Notes under the pieces: generated by a model | What the model was told of the DNA's origin: nothing | Databases searched by the model: none | The model's input: the letters and a program-made list of their open reading frames with translations, nothing else | From: Isoetes taiwanensis | Taxonomy: Eukaryota > Streptophyta > Lycopodiopsida > Isoetales > Isoetaceae | DNA length: 64,000 nt | Assembly (NCBI GenBank): GCA_021234155.1 | Contig: JAJEKV010000020.1 | Coordinates: 21,064,018-21,128,017 of the forward strand | Direction of reading: 5' to 3' | Shown here: positions 33,264 to 43,345 of the stretch, in pieces | Layout of the letters: every line of letters begins with the position of its first letter | How positions within the stretch are numbered: position 1 is the stretch's first letter | Program-made: the position numbers and the translations under genes

Positions 33264-35583
33264 CATGTTTGTATCTTCTAAGTTGGTGGAAGAACTGCAC
33301 CTACCTTGTGTAAAGACTAATGGGCCTTTTGTGAATGATTCTCAGGTGGAGGATCGTAAACCTGTTGGGGTGCCTTTGTGTATTCAAGGCGACCAGAAAA
33401 AGCTTGATTTTGACCTCTTGGATGTTGGCCGGTATGATGTGGTACTGGGGATAACATGGTTGCAGCGGGTTAAGCCTACTGCAATAGATTGGAACACTCA
33501 CCAGGTGACGCTGAAGCACGATGGAGGGGAGATCTATCTGCAGGGGAGTCCTTTGACGGGAGCTTCCAAGATCGTGTCGTCGCTTCAGGTCAAGAAACTG
33601 GTACGTAAATCTTCCAATCAATGTTTTCTTCTATTTATTGATGAATGTTATCCTGCTTTTGAGTGCTGTCATATGAGTGCTGATAGTGAGGTCATAAAGG
33701 ATTCAAAAGGCCAGAGAGAGTTGCAGGATTTGTTGAATAAATTTCAGGATGTGTTCCCTGAGGAACTGCCTGAAGGCCTTCCACCCAGTAGAGAGATTGA
33801 ACATGAGATTGATTTAGAGCCTGGATCCAAACCTGTGTTTCGTAGCCCTTATAGATTGTCCATATTGGAACAAGAGGAGGTAAAGAAGCAGGTTCATGAG
33901 CTGTTAGTCAAAGGGTTTGTTAGACCTAGCAAATCCCCTTATGGTGCTCCTGTCATTCTAGTCAAGAAAAAGGACGGATCAATGCGGATGTGCATTGATT
34001 ATCGTGCCTTGAATAAGATCACGATCAAGAATAGGTACCCTTTGCCTAGGATTGACAAGATTATGGATAGATTAACAGGAGCTAAATATTTTACTAAGTT
34101 GGATTTGCGTGGTTATCACCAAATAAGGGTGAAGGAGTCGGATGTGCATAAGACTGCCTTCAGGACCACTTTTGGTCATTTTGAGTTTTTGGTGATGCCT
34201 TTTGGACTAACGAATGCTCCTACTACTTTTTCCAGAATGACGAATGAGGTTTTTGCAGGATGTCTTGATACTTTTGTTGAAGTATTTTTAGATGATATCC
34301 TGGTGTATAGCAAAACCTTAGAGGAGCATTTGAATCATTTGCGTTCTGTGCTAACTCTGCTCAGACAACATAAGTTATATGCAAAGATGTCAAAATGTGA
34401 ATTTTTGAAAGCACAGGTGGAATATTTGGGCCACATTGTATCTGCTGAAGGTGTAGCTGTAGATCCCAAGAAGACGGAGGCAATTCAGTCTTGGCCTGTG
34501 CCAAAGAATGTATCTGAGTTGCATAGTTTCTTGGGATTGGCCAGTTATTATCGCAGATTTGTCTGGAAATTTGCCAAGATTGCAGCTGCGTTGACTATGT
34601 TGTTGAAAACTAACGTCCAGTGGCAATGGATGGTGAAGCAGCAGCAGGCAATGGATATGCTGAAGAGGTTGCTGACCTCAGCGCCTATTCTGTTGATTCT
34701 GGACACGAGTAAACCTTATGAGGTTTACACGGATGCATATGGTTATGCCATTGGTGCTGTTCTCATGCAAAATGGTAGAGTGGTGGCGTATGAAAGTCGC
34801 CAACTCAATGCTGCTGAGAAGAACTATTCCACCTATGAGCAGGAGTTACTGGCAATGGTTCATGCGCTCAAAGTCTGGAAACATTATCTCTGCAATAAAT
34901 GTGAGTTTGTGGTCTACACTGATCATAAACCGTTGAAATTCCTGCAAAGCCAGGCCAAGGTAAGTCCAAGGCAAGCTAGATGGTTGGACTTTCTTTCTCA
35001 ATTCCATTTTCATGTTGAACATCTTCCCGGGAAAAAGAATCCTGTTGTTGATGCTCTTTCTAGGGTTCGGGAAGTAAATTTAATGGTTCAATGTGAAATT
35101 GCTTTGGTGTCACAGATTAGGCAAGCATATGACTTGGATGCCTATATTTTGAGTATGCAACATCTATCCAAGTTACCTGATGCTTGGGATATCCAGGATG
35201 GACTCTGGTATCATAAGGGGCGTATTTATGTTCCTGCTGTTGACACTTTGAGAAAGCAAGTATTGAGCGAATTTCATGATGCACCTTATGCTGGGCATGG
35301 AGGTGAGTGGAAAACATATGAATTGCTCAAGAGAATGTTTTATTGGCCTAGCTTGAAAGAGGATATGCAGGAATATGTAAAAGTCTGTGAGACTTGTCAG
35401 CAGGTTAAAGCGAGTCGAGGCAAGACTCCAGGGATTTTGCAACCTCTGTCTGTGCCAGAGGAAAGATGGAGTGAAATCTCTATGGATTTCATTGTGAAGT
35501 TGCCTCGTACTGTGCATCACTTTACTCAGATACTTGTCATTGTGGATAGGTTGACGAAGTATATGCACGCTTTATACCTCTGA
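33241..35583 (+). pseudogene. Pol: protease, reverse transcriptase, RNase H, integrase N-terminal part
   Basis: Open frame of 780 codons without an ATG start. The protease begins [10 protein letters not shown], where the family has a catalytic Asp before xGS; here that residue is Tyr at the frame change, so protease is lost or misread. RT motifs include [33 protein letters not shown] and FLDDILVYS (about residue 348). RNase H has [14 protein letters not shown] (about residue 493) and ALKVWKHYL. The integrase zinc finger (H-H-C-C) lies at about residues 677-725, then [13 protein letters not shown] with the first catalytic Asp. The frame ends at MHALYL* because of a one-base shift. Confidence 0.93.
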
Positions 35584-35972
35584 CAAAGAATGTTGATGGC
35601 TTGGCGGTGGCCAAGGCTTATATGCAGCATATATTTCCTATTTTTGGATTACCCAAGGCTATTGTAAGCGATCGAGATGTGAAGTTCACTGGGAATTTAT
35701 GGCGTGAATTGTTCTCTGCATTGAAGCGCACTCTTCAGTTCTCTAGTGGAGATCATCCGGAAACGGATGGGCAAACTGAAAGAGTGAATCGGATTCTGGA
35801 GGATATGCTGAGATCTTATGTGGCCACTCAGCAATCCAAATGGGAGGACTATTTGCCAATTGTGGAGTTTGCTTACAATAATGGGTTCCAACAAAGCATC
35901 AAAACTAGCCGTTTGTGGCTATGTTTGGGAGAAATCCCAGAGGACCTGTATCGCTTGGTTTTGATGGGCTGA
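35568..35972 (+). pseudogene. Integrase catalytic core continuation
   Basis: Picks up the integrase directly after the shift. It carries the second catalytic Asp in IVSDRDVKFTG and the Glu in DGQTERVNRILED, then FAYNNGF. It leaves the ancestral frame near 35,905 (SIKTSRLW...), where a one-base deletion moves the sequence to the next frame. Confidence 0.9.
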
Positions 35973-36553
35973 AAACTGATGCTGCTATAAGTATGCTTGA
36001 CGGCATGGATGTGACACTTGGTTTGTGTCAATTGCATATGAGACAGGCCCAGGATCGGGCAAGGGCACGTGCCAATTTATCAAGAGCCCCGATCGAGCTA
36101 CATGAGGGTCAGATGGTGTACCTTCGTGTGGTCTTCCCTGCAAATCTGAAAAGAAAAGCAATATTCCCATTGCTTGCAGGAAAGAAACCAAAGCTCTCCC
36201 CAAGATACAGTGGTCCTTATAGAATTCTGAAGAAATATAGTGATGTTGCCTTCAAGTTGCAACTTCCACCGAATGTGGACATTCATCCAGTTTTCCATGA
36301 GAGCCAGTTGCGACCAGCTCTGGGGAAAGCTGCGAATGTTGTGCCTTCTCAGGAACACATGGTGGAGTTAGATAGAATTCCTACCCCTGAAAGAATATTG
36401 AATTCCCGGATAGTGCGGATCCGCCAAAGAGACCAGATGGAATTTCTGGTGAAGTGGAAGCATAGACCTGTCTCAGAGGCGACGTGGGAGAGTCGTCGTT
36501 TCATGACTCAATATCTGGATGTTATGGCTCAATGGTTTGGAGCCGATTCTTGA
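35905..36553 (+). pseudogene. Integrase C-terminus and chromodomain
   Basis: Contains the GPYRILKK...DIHPVFHESQLRP region (GPY/F domain) and then ILNSRIVRIRQRD and FLVKWKHRPVSEATWES, a chromodomain with most aromatic-cage positions plausible. Chromodomains of chromoviruses direct insertion to heterochromatin. Ends in a natural-looking stop at 36,553, 14 bases before the polypurine tract. Confidence 0.9.
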
Positions 36554-36566
36554 GGACAAGAATCCC

Positions 36567-36576
36567 AGGGGGGGAG
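36567..36576 (+). promoter_or_regulatory. Polypurine tract
   Basis: AGGGGGGGAG, followed by TAA and then TGTTATGCC at 36,580, is the standard arrangement for plus-strand priming and the start of a 3' LTR. Confidence 0.85.
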
Positions 36577-36579
36577 TAA

Positions 36580-36791
36580 TGTTATGCCTAAATAAATTAA
36601 CAGACCATTGTTGGATATTTTGCATGCATGCTAATGTTTGGCATAATAGAATGTTCTATGGTATTTGTGCCGTAGACGTGTTATGGTCGCATGGTATTCT
36701 CTAGTCTAGGGTATGGTGCACCTGGTAGATCCTAGACTAGGGGCGCAACTTATTATAGTTCTAGATATAGTTGCACGATTGCCCTAAGTAC

Positions 36792-36849
<58 letters not shown>

Positions 36850-36874
36850 ATCTATATCTATATCTATATCTATA
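36580..36874 (+). repeat. Putative start of the 3' LTR, interrupted
   Basis: Starts TGTTATGCC, whose TGTTA is the exact inverse of the TAACA at the LTR ends at 31,943 and 48,643. However, its first 200 bases do not match the start of the copy at 31,282. It runs into an (ATCT)n tract and then the left end of the Helitron. It may be the U3 start of the 3' LTR whose remainder now lies at 47,992-48,643. Confidence 0.5.
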
Positions 36875-36880
36875 TCTATA
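36792..36880. repeat. (ATCT)n then (ATATCT)n microsatellite
   Basis: About 14 units of a tetranucleotide followed by five or six ATATCT units. The hexanucleotide part resembles the first bases of the Helitron left end (TCTATA), so it may have grown by slippage of that end. Confidence 0.95.
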
Positions 36881-38411
36881 TATAATAATAATGGCGTTTT
36901 ATGATAGTTTGTGCGCGATCTTGACCGTTCATTTTGTTATGTTTTATGACTTTCATTTTGGGCCGTTTAATAATTATTATTTTATTTTATTTTTTTTGGC
37001 TAGGTCAATACGATGCCGTTCGATTTTTGTTAATTTATTCTGCACCATTAGATTTGCCAGTTACTTCTTTGGAAAAGGCGCGCTCTGGTAATAGGAAAAG
37101 GCGTTGTGGGTTGGGATGTCTTCTGTGAAGCCTCAATCTACACCGTGGTCTAGATCCGGCAGCAATTAGCATGGAGCTATTCTATAATAAGGAACTATTA
37201 CAACATTGCTGGCGAAGTCTATCATAATAAAGAATGGAAGCAACGAAGTCTTCAAATGGATGGCTCCAAGTCGTATCATGCTACGGCAGTGATGCTAATT
37301 TTGTATATGGAGCCCCTTTCACAAGAACGTCTTAAGGGTGCCTCTACAATTCTTCTTTCACTCTCTGTTTTGTCGAAGTCATTATGGAGGCATTGAAGCC
37401 AACTTACAATTGTCTTGTTTATAATCCGGTAGGCCTGTTCCCTATGTGACCCTTGCTCCACTGCGAAGATGTTGCCCTATGCTACAACATCGTGCTTGCT
37501 GTATCTAAGCTCGACCATGCGTGCTTACAATGGAGTTACAAAGGTTGCTGCAAAAGCTTCTGCACCATTTCTCTTAAGGTAACTTCTGAGATGGCCTGCA
37601 ACACGATGAGAGTAATGAACCCAGCATGTTTGATCCGAAGAAACCTCTGCAGGCAGGCATGTTTTATTTTGGGTTTATTTAAGTGACTACTTCCATATGC
37701 ATAAGCAACAAATTCGCACCAATCGAGGTAAATTTGTCCATGGCAACCTGTTTTTCTTCTGTAGATCTTCATGCCTTTGAAAATTGAATTACATATTGTG
37801 CAGGCAACTTATGTGCAGATAAAAAGCCTACAATAGTAAATTGAATTGGGGGCAGGAGTAAATCTGTAGTATTTAAGGCTGGTATGGCTGAAGCTGATGG
37901 TGGCTTCAATGCTCATGCATCCAATATGATATATCCATAGCAACTGGTCAAGATCGTGGACAGAATATTGAGAGCTCACACTGCATCACACGTATGGAGG
38001 CAGTAAATGGTGGACAAGACTTGCATGCCTATGTTACTATGCCATCAATCGAGGTAACAATCAAAGAAGTTGGTACTATGACTATGAATAATATCTTATT
38101 GCCCTTTTGAATTGCAGACGCTTCCACGGGACATAATATATTATAATCTCAAATCATTAAATGGTCGTTTTGTTCTCTGTCTAGGGACATATGGAGAAGC
38201 AAAAAGTCATGGCTTACAATGTGATCCCATCAAACTGCAGTCTCATGTAGTATTGGTTGTCATCACCGTACAGTAAAAGTGTGTGGATTGGCTTGTGCGA
38301 GGATGACATTTTAGTCTACATTTTATAAATTTAATTTGAAGGTCTGAGAAAATTTTACGGAGAGTTGAAAAGAAGTTTTATTTGCTAATGAAGTGCCCAT
38401 CTTTTGTGCAG
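36881..38411. other. Left interior of the Helitron, unrecognised
   Basis: Open frames here are short and unrecognised. Pieces such as [17 protein letters not shown] (about 37,890) could be from another captured fragment, but I cannot identify it. Confidence 0.4.
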
Positions 38412-39003
38412 GCTAAATCCAATAGGAGACCCCCCATCACCACGAGCAGCTCATGCTGCAACAGCCGTAGGATCCATGGTAGTCATACAGGTATTTGTAA
38501 CTTCTTACAATATTTTGAAGTCTGAGTAAATTTTGATAGGTGCTTGCATTATTATTTAGGGTGGTATAGGTCCTGCTGGACTATCTACAGAGGTTGACTT
38601 AACACAACCTACGCCAAGATGGCATAGGTAAGCTTTTTGCAAAAATGAACAAATATAACTTGCCCGGGAACTTGATAAAAATCATTTTCTTACTTTGGCA
38701 GAGCTGCTATGTATTGGGATGGCGGACCTTCAGATTTTACAGTCTTGTGCAATTTTCTGCTGCTAAACCTTATGAATGGCGTAAATTAGAACCTGAAGGA
38801 GATGGACCTCCGCCCTGCATGTCAGTGGATTTTCATGCATTTTGATTTCAGCAGAAATAATTTTGACAAATTCTTCATAAATGCATTAGCAGAATGCTCA
38901 GCATTTTTTGCATCTTGCATTAACGGTTAAATTAACCATGATAGGTATGCAACTGCAAGCTCACGTTCTGATGGCTTGCTTCTTCTTTGTGGTGGACGGG
39001 ATG
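38412..39003 (+). pseudogene. BSL-type Kelch/Ser-Thr phosphatase fragment (Helitron-captured)
   Basis: Exon-like pieces keep splice sites: 38,412-38,490 (NPIGDPPSPRAAHAATAVG), 38,560-38,627 (GGIGPAGLSTE...DLTQPTPRWHR), about 38,758-38,820 (AAKPYEWRKLEPEGDGPPPC) and 38,945-39,003 (YATASSRSDGLLLLCGGRD). These are Kelch-repeat segments of the BSL/BSU1 phosphatases of brassinosteroid signalling, in the right order. Fifteen bases encoding five residues before DLTQ are missing, and the exon with GPRYGHV...IGGNDGK is lost. The phosphatase domain is absent. The last piece stops abruptly in a second gene. A relic without function, though it may be transcribed. Confidence 0.88.
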
Positions 39004-39705
39004 CTTGATCTTTCAAGAAACAACCTCACAGGAGTCATTCCTTCCGTGCTTGGGAATCTAACCTCCCTCAAGTTGTCTGATGTTGCAAATAACAAGCTGA
39101 AAGGCACTATTCATTCTTCTCTTGGGAAAAAATTTGGTTCTAATTCATTTGAACATAATCCTCATCCATGTGGCAGACCATTGGGAAGTTGTTCTCGGAA
39201 GCATGGAGTTCATCTCAGAACTGCCATTGTAATTATTGCGGTGGGCTTTGGAGTTCTATTCTGTGATTGCAGTTCTGTCATAGGTATTCTATGCTGCTAT
39301 ATTTTCAGACCAAAGTGTATTGAGAGACCACCAAGGGAAGTGACCATTTATCAGCCCAATGAAAACCTTGTTATGTTTCATAGCCTTATCCCCTATTCAA
39401 ATATTTTGGAGGCAACTAACTGTTTTGATGAGGAGCATGTTTTGAGCAGGACATGATATGGAATTCCTTTTAAGGCCAGCTTGGAGGATGGTACTGTCTT
39501 ATCAGATGGTGCAGTGGAAGAGAATGTTTTCAAAGCACATGCAGAGAGATTTGGAAGGGTGAAACATAAGAATCTTGCTGCTTTGAGAGGATATTATATA
39601 AGTGAAGATGTGAGACTGCTTATTTATGACTACGTGCGAAATGGAAATTTAGCAGCTCTTTTGAAAGAGGCTTTTCGACAGGAAGGACATGTCTTGAACT
39701 GGCCA
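39004..39705 (+). pseudogene. LRR receptor-like kinase fragment (Helitron-captured, one stop)
   Basis: Fused directly to the BSL piece: LDLSRNNLTGVIPSVLGNLT (last LRRs), a Cys pair region, a membrane segment (TAIVIIAVGFGVLF...IGILCCYIF), a juxtamembrane part, FHSLIPYSNILEATNCFDEE and a kinase N-lobe with NVFKAHAERFGRVKHKNLAALRGYYISEDVRLLIYDY. A TGA at 39,454 interrupts the frame, which then resumes. It ends at VLNWPM before the catalytic loop. Similar to the plant LRR-RLKs of the At4g36180/At1g75640 group. The usual VLS...RLP Lys-bearing strand is shortened to VLSDGAVEEN, so the ATP-binding Lys is missing. Confidence 0.88.
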
Positions 39706-40699
39706 ATGCAGAGTTTTGGTCCTTTAAGCCAAATGATTGCATGTTGAAACTAATCTAATGAGAGTAATCAACAATACTTTAATTGTGATTACATTGGCTA
39801 AAATGATTCATCTCTGAAAAAGGCATTTCATATACTGTATAAATCAATGCTATGCCAAAGTTTGGTCTTTACATTCTAGCAAAGAGCAACAATAGTCTAC
39901 ACACCCACAAAACTTTCAGCAATTTTCTTGCAATAACTATCTAAGTGGCACTTTGTTTTCTAGAAGTTCTGTTAACTTGGATCTACTCCTTAAATGAAAT
40001 CAATTACAATAACTTTAGTATGTATTGATGGTCATGAACATGTAGTATTTAATATTTATCCATAACTGTGAGATAATTGTGAGGTGGTTGTTATTTTCTC
40101 GTGAAGAAATGAAAATTTGAATTTTATGGGTCATTTAACATCCACTATCATCCAAAGCCATTGAACTATAGAATTTGAATTCATAAAAGCCTCAAATTTA
40201 TATTAACATATATGTGAAAACGGCACCATTAAATACAAAAACATTTAACCCCCAAAAAAAAAAGAAAAAAGAAAAAAGAAAAAACAAAACAAAAGACAAT
40301 ATTCAATTTCGAACAACATCAGTTGTCGGTTGCAAGAGGCAACTGAGTAGGTCAAGGTGGTGCATGGCCTGGTTAGAAGGCTTTACAATGCAAATTGATT
40401 ATTCTTTGCTGCTAGATCATTTATTTTCTAGAAGAAGGGGCCATTACTGAAGATCTCAATTGCTTTTCTCTGCTTGTGCCAGATTCTATACATCAAATTT
40501 AGAAGGTACAATTCATCCAATTGCTTTTGACTTTTCTAAGTATTATATGTTTATGAGTGTATTTTGCATATCAATAAGAAGCTTCTTGAAAATGGAGCAA
40601 CACCATAATTGTATTATTATTCTCAAACTTTGATTAATGGTATTAGTTTTCGAGCTTACGCCTGATGAAAAGCCCAGCAACGCTGGGCACTTTTTCTAG
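39706..40699 (+). other. Right interior and terminal hairpin of the Helitron
   Basis: AT-rich, with an A-rich (A)n-G tract at about 40,252-40,295. No gene is seen. The terminal hairpin and CTAG end are described with the element. Confidence 0.6.
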
Positions 40700-41470
40700 T
40701 TATGAATATAATGTAAGGAAGGGGCAATGGTTGTATGGGTTAGGTAATCCATGAAATAAAAGTTAAGGTAAGAAATATCTTAATGGTTAAAAAAAAACAT
40801 TGCATGTTAAAATGGTGAGCACCCCTAAATCGGGGATGCCATCAGCGGCTGCTGTTGCAGCGATGGAGGTGGATCTGGGGAAAATCTGGGCCACCGAAGG
40901 TGGTTCCGACAGGGCCGCCCTGTTGCCAGGATACCGCCACGTGGCTCTGCCACATTGCCAGGGGTTTCATTAGAGAAAAATTGGGGTCACTTTGCATCCC
41001 ACTTGTAAATTTGAAAATTCCACATCAGCTTTTCCTTTGCTCCAATAAGAAGCGAGCTGTGTGTTAGAAAGGCATGTCAACGTGGCACCATATCTAGGCA
41101 AAGATATCCCTCTAAAATTTTCTCAAGGTACGTTTTAGTCTCAAATTTTGAAATTCCCCCTTTCATTTATTATTTTGAGATTTCACACATGAGCCCTTTC
41201 ATTATTATCACTTGCTTCGTATGTAACCCCAATATCGAAAATTTAAAACCTAATCTATTGAAAGTAATACGAAAACCTATCTCGATGTAGCTTAGTTCCA
41301 ACTGAATAGAATTGCCTGGGTTAGGGTACGTCGGTGACTTCGGAATCGATTTGAAGAGAGCAGCTTGGTTTGCAACAGAGGTGAGCTTGTAAAATCGGTT
41401 TGCTTCCTACCTTATTTGATCTGAAATTGATTTCTTCCTACCTCATTTGATCGGAAATTAATTTATGCTT
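40700..41470. other. Sequence right of the Helitron; possible left end of another element
   Basis: No gene. The block GTCAACGTGGCACCATATCTAGG...AAATTTTCTCAAGG (about 41,078-41,130) shows weak similarity to the reverse complement of about 46,225-46,290, which could mean diverged terminal inverted repeats of an element spanning 41.08-46.3 kb. Confidence 0.3.
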
Positions 41471-41482
41471 GTGTTGCAGATG

Positions 41483-42304
41483 CCAAGGTCTGGAGCAAAG
41501 ACAATATTTTTGTGCAATAAAAAGAATGCTGCTGATGAATGGGTCGAGCTTCATGTTTCAGTTGGATCTTGGGTAACTATGATGCCTAAAACTACAGGTT
41601 ATCATGCTGTTCCAAAGCATAAACTAAATGACTGTTCTGCGCATTGGAAGGGGGCGAGTGAAAGAATTTATATTTGGTCCTGGTTGTAAGACAGTAATGG
41701 AAATTCTTGTGGAGCATGCATACGATTCACATGCTATGGCAAAGGAGGACATTGCAAAGAAATGCTCTTTTCCTTCACTTGCATGTAATTGCCTTTGTTC
41801 TTCAGATTTTACAGATGTTGTTTCCGCCAAGAGTATAACAAGTGTGCTTGAAGTCTACCATTTTAAAATAGGTCAATTTCCAAGAGGAGCTTGAGAGACA
41901 GGGGCATATGGTTTCATACTTTCCATTATAGTTTATCCTTAAAAGGTGTAGGAAAGCTAACAGAAATTGATTTACCAGATCTGGCAACATTGGAATCTGA
42001 GTTTTCTGATCAGAAATTGCTCACTGCCTATCAACAGCAGATAGGATGTGAAGTTTATAGAAATCTCAGAGAATGTGGAGGAGTTAGATGTGCATTTAAA
42101 TTATTTTTGCCACTCAATGTGTTTTCCTGTTTGTTTCGATTTGAAGAATCTATTAAACTTGCTCCACAAACGTATACAGTCCGTGATGTTTCATTTGCCA
42201 GATTAGAACAAATATTTTCTGGCAACTGGAAGCGAAGGGAGCATGAAATAGGAGAGCAACTCACTGAATGTGCGCCATCGACAAATACATTTGTGTTCAG
42301 GTAG
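41483..42304 (+). pseudogene. Unidentified coding-like stretch (frameshifted)
   Basis: ATG at 41,483 after TTGCAG starts MPRSGAKTIFLCNKKNAADEW. A second frame from 41,628 reads VKEFIFGPGCKTVMEILVEHAYDSHAMAKED, and a third from 41,891 reads GKLTEIDLPDLATLESEFSD. The pieces look protein-like, and the frame changes suggest one broken gene. I do not recognise it. It lies on the strand opposite to the large ORFs at 43.3-45.9 kb. Confidence 0.35.
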
Positions 42305-42439
42305 CGTTTTATTTCTTCCTTTAAAATTTATACATGGAATATAATATTGCAGGTACTGTTTTGCAGGGTACAGATTGCCTAAGCAGCTTCTTGCGAATAA
42401 GTTAATGTTCCTGTATTATGGCTAATTGTGTTTCTTAGA

Positions 42440-42858
42440 GTCATGCCATGCTCAAAGACAAAAAAAGCAGAGTGCAGCAGCATGTCTTAGGTTACCAGAA
42501 GGAAGGCTGGGGAAAAGTTCTGAAGCACTTGAACAGGGAAGGTTTGTTTTCTTCAGGCAGCAATGGAAAAGGTCCTGCTTCAAGAGAATTGGTAAGACAG
42601 AGAATAAGGGCTTTCTTAGCAGAATTTGAGGAAGCTTGTCAGAAACAGAGAACTTGGACCATACAAGATCCAGACCTCAGAGATGGAACAAGATTGAGTA
42701 TTTTACAAATTGTCCAACATATCAGAGTTATTTCCAGCATTTTGGAAGCTTGATTGATGGAAGTGGTTACTCCAGGCTGCCTGCTGAGATTGTAGAACAG
42801 GCGCTAGGGGAGCTCTTTTTGGGACGAGATGTTGTTAATGGAATGGCACCTCCACCTT
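42440..42858 (+). pseudogene. EXO70 exocyst subunit C-terminal fragment
   Basis: The first frame reads LKDKKSRVQQHVLGYQKEGW, GKVLKHLNREGL and FEEACQKQRTWTIQDPDLRD. After a frame change near 42,690 it continues YQSYFQHFGSLIDGSGYS and AEIVEQALGELFLGR. These are consecutive motifs of the plant EXO70 C-terminal domain, which tethers exocytic vesicles at the plasma membrane. The upstream two thirds of the protein is absent, so this is a captured or orphan last-exon fragment. Confidence 0.85.
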
Positions 42859-43345
42859 AAAGTTGGATGTGTTTAACATATTGGGAAGCAAAGAGCAGAT
42901 GTTGTTCAAATGCTTCCTCCCAAACATTGACCATGAAAGCAAGAAGACATAAGAAAACTTAATGGTTAAGACCATAATAGATATAGCAGGCATAGGTTTG
43001 TCTGGAGGCATCGTCTTCATTCAGCATTTAAGATAACTAAAATAGACAGAAACATAAATATGATGGTATTTAATTGCTTTTTGAGATGGGTCCAATGCAT
43101 AAAAATGTCATATATTACAAGAACTTTATTTCTCTAATCAACAATTACACTGAACCTGCACATCAACAATATACATTACACTGAACCTGCACATCCTTGC
43201 TTCTTTACCATCTCTGCAAAAATGTACCAACGTGTTAACTCTTCTATATTTTTGCAAATATACTTTACTCTTTGCAAATATTTTCTGCTATGTCATTACA
43301 CTTTACAAACTAACAAGTGCTTACCAAGTAAAGGTGTTGGCATGA
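42859..43345. other. Noncoding spacer
   Basis: Short repeated phrase ACATTACACTGAACCTGCACATC (about 43,145-43,194, two copies, partly diverged). No gene. Confidence 0.5.

Larger units (their letters stand above)
31944..36579 (+). mobile_element. Ty3/Gypsy chromovirus internal region, inactivated
   Basis: The order Gag, protease, RT, RNase H, integrase, chromodomain identifies a chromovirus. Breaks seen: an in-frame TAG in Gag at 32,418-32,420; a frame change at the protease (about 33,235-33,260); a one-base frame change in the integrase core at about 35,567; another near 35,905. With one stop and three frame changes the copy cannot move by itself, yet coding similarity is well kept, so insertion is fairly recent. 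The polypurine tract AGGGGGGGAG at 36,567-36,576 ends the internal part. Confidence 0.93.
36875..40699 (+). mobile_element. Non-autonomous Helitron with captured host-gene fragments
   Basis: The right end is textbook: a 7-bp-stem hairpin GCCCAGCAACGCTGGGC at 40,671-40,687, then ACTTTTT-like spacing and CTAG at 40,696-40,699, followed by T. The left end TCTATATATAATAATAATG at 36,875 follows an A. Insertion between A and T, TC...CTAG ends, no inverted repeats and no target duplication are the Helitron rules. The 3.8-kb interior has no Rep/helicase; it carries a BSL fragment and an LRR receptor-kinase fragment, both in element orientation. The left end is less certain because it adjoins a microsatellite with the same letters. 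Confidence 0.85.
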
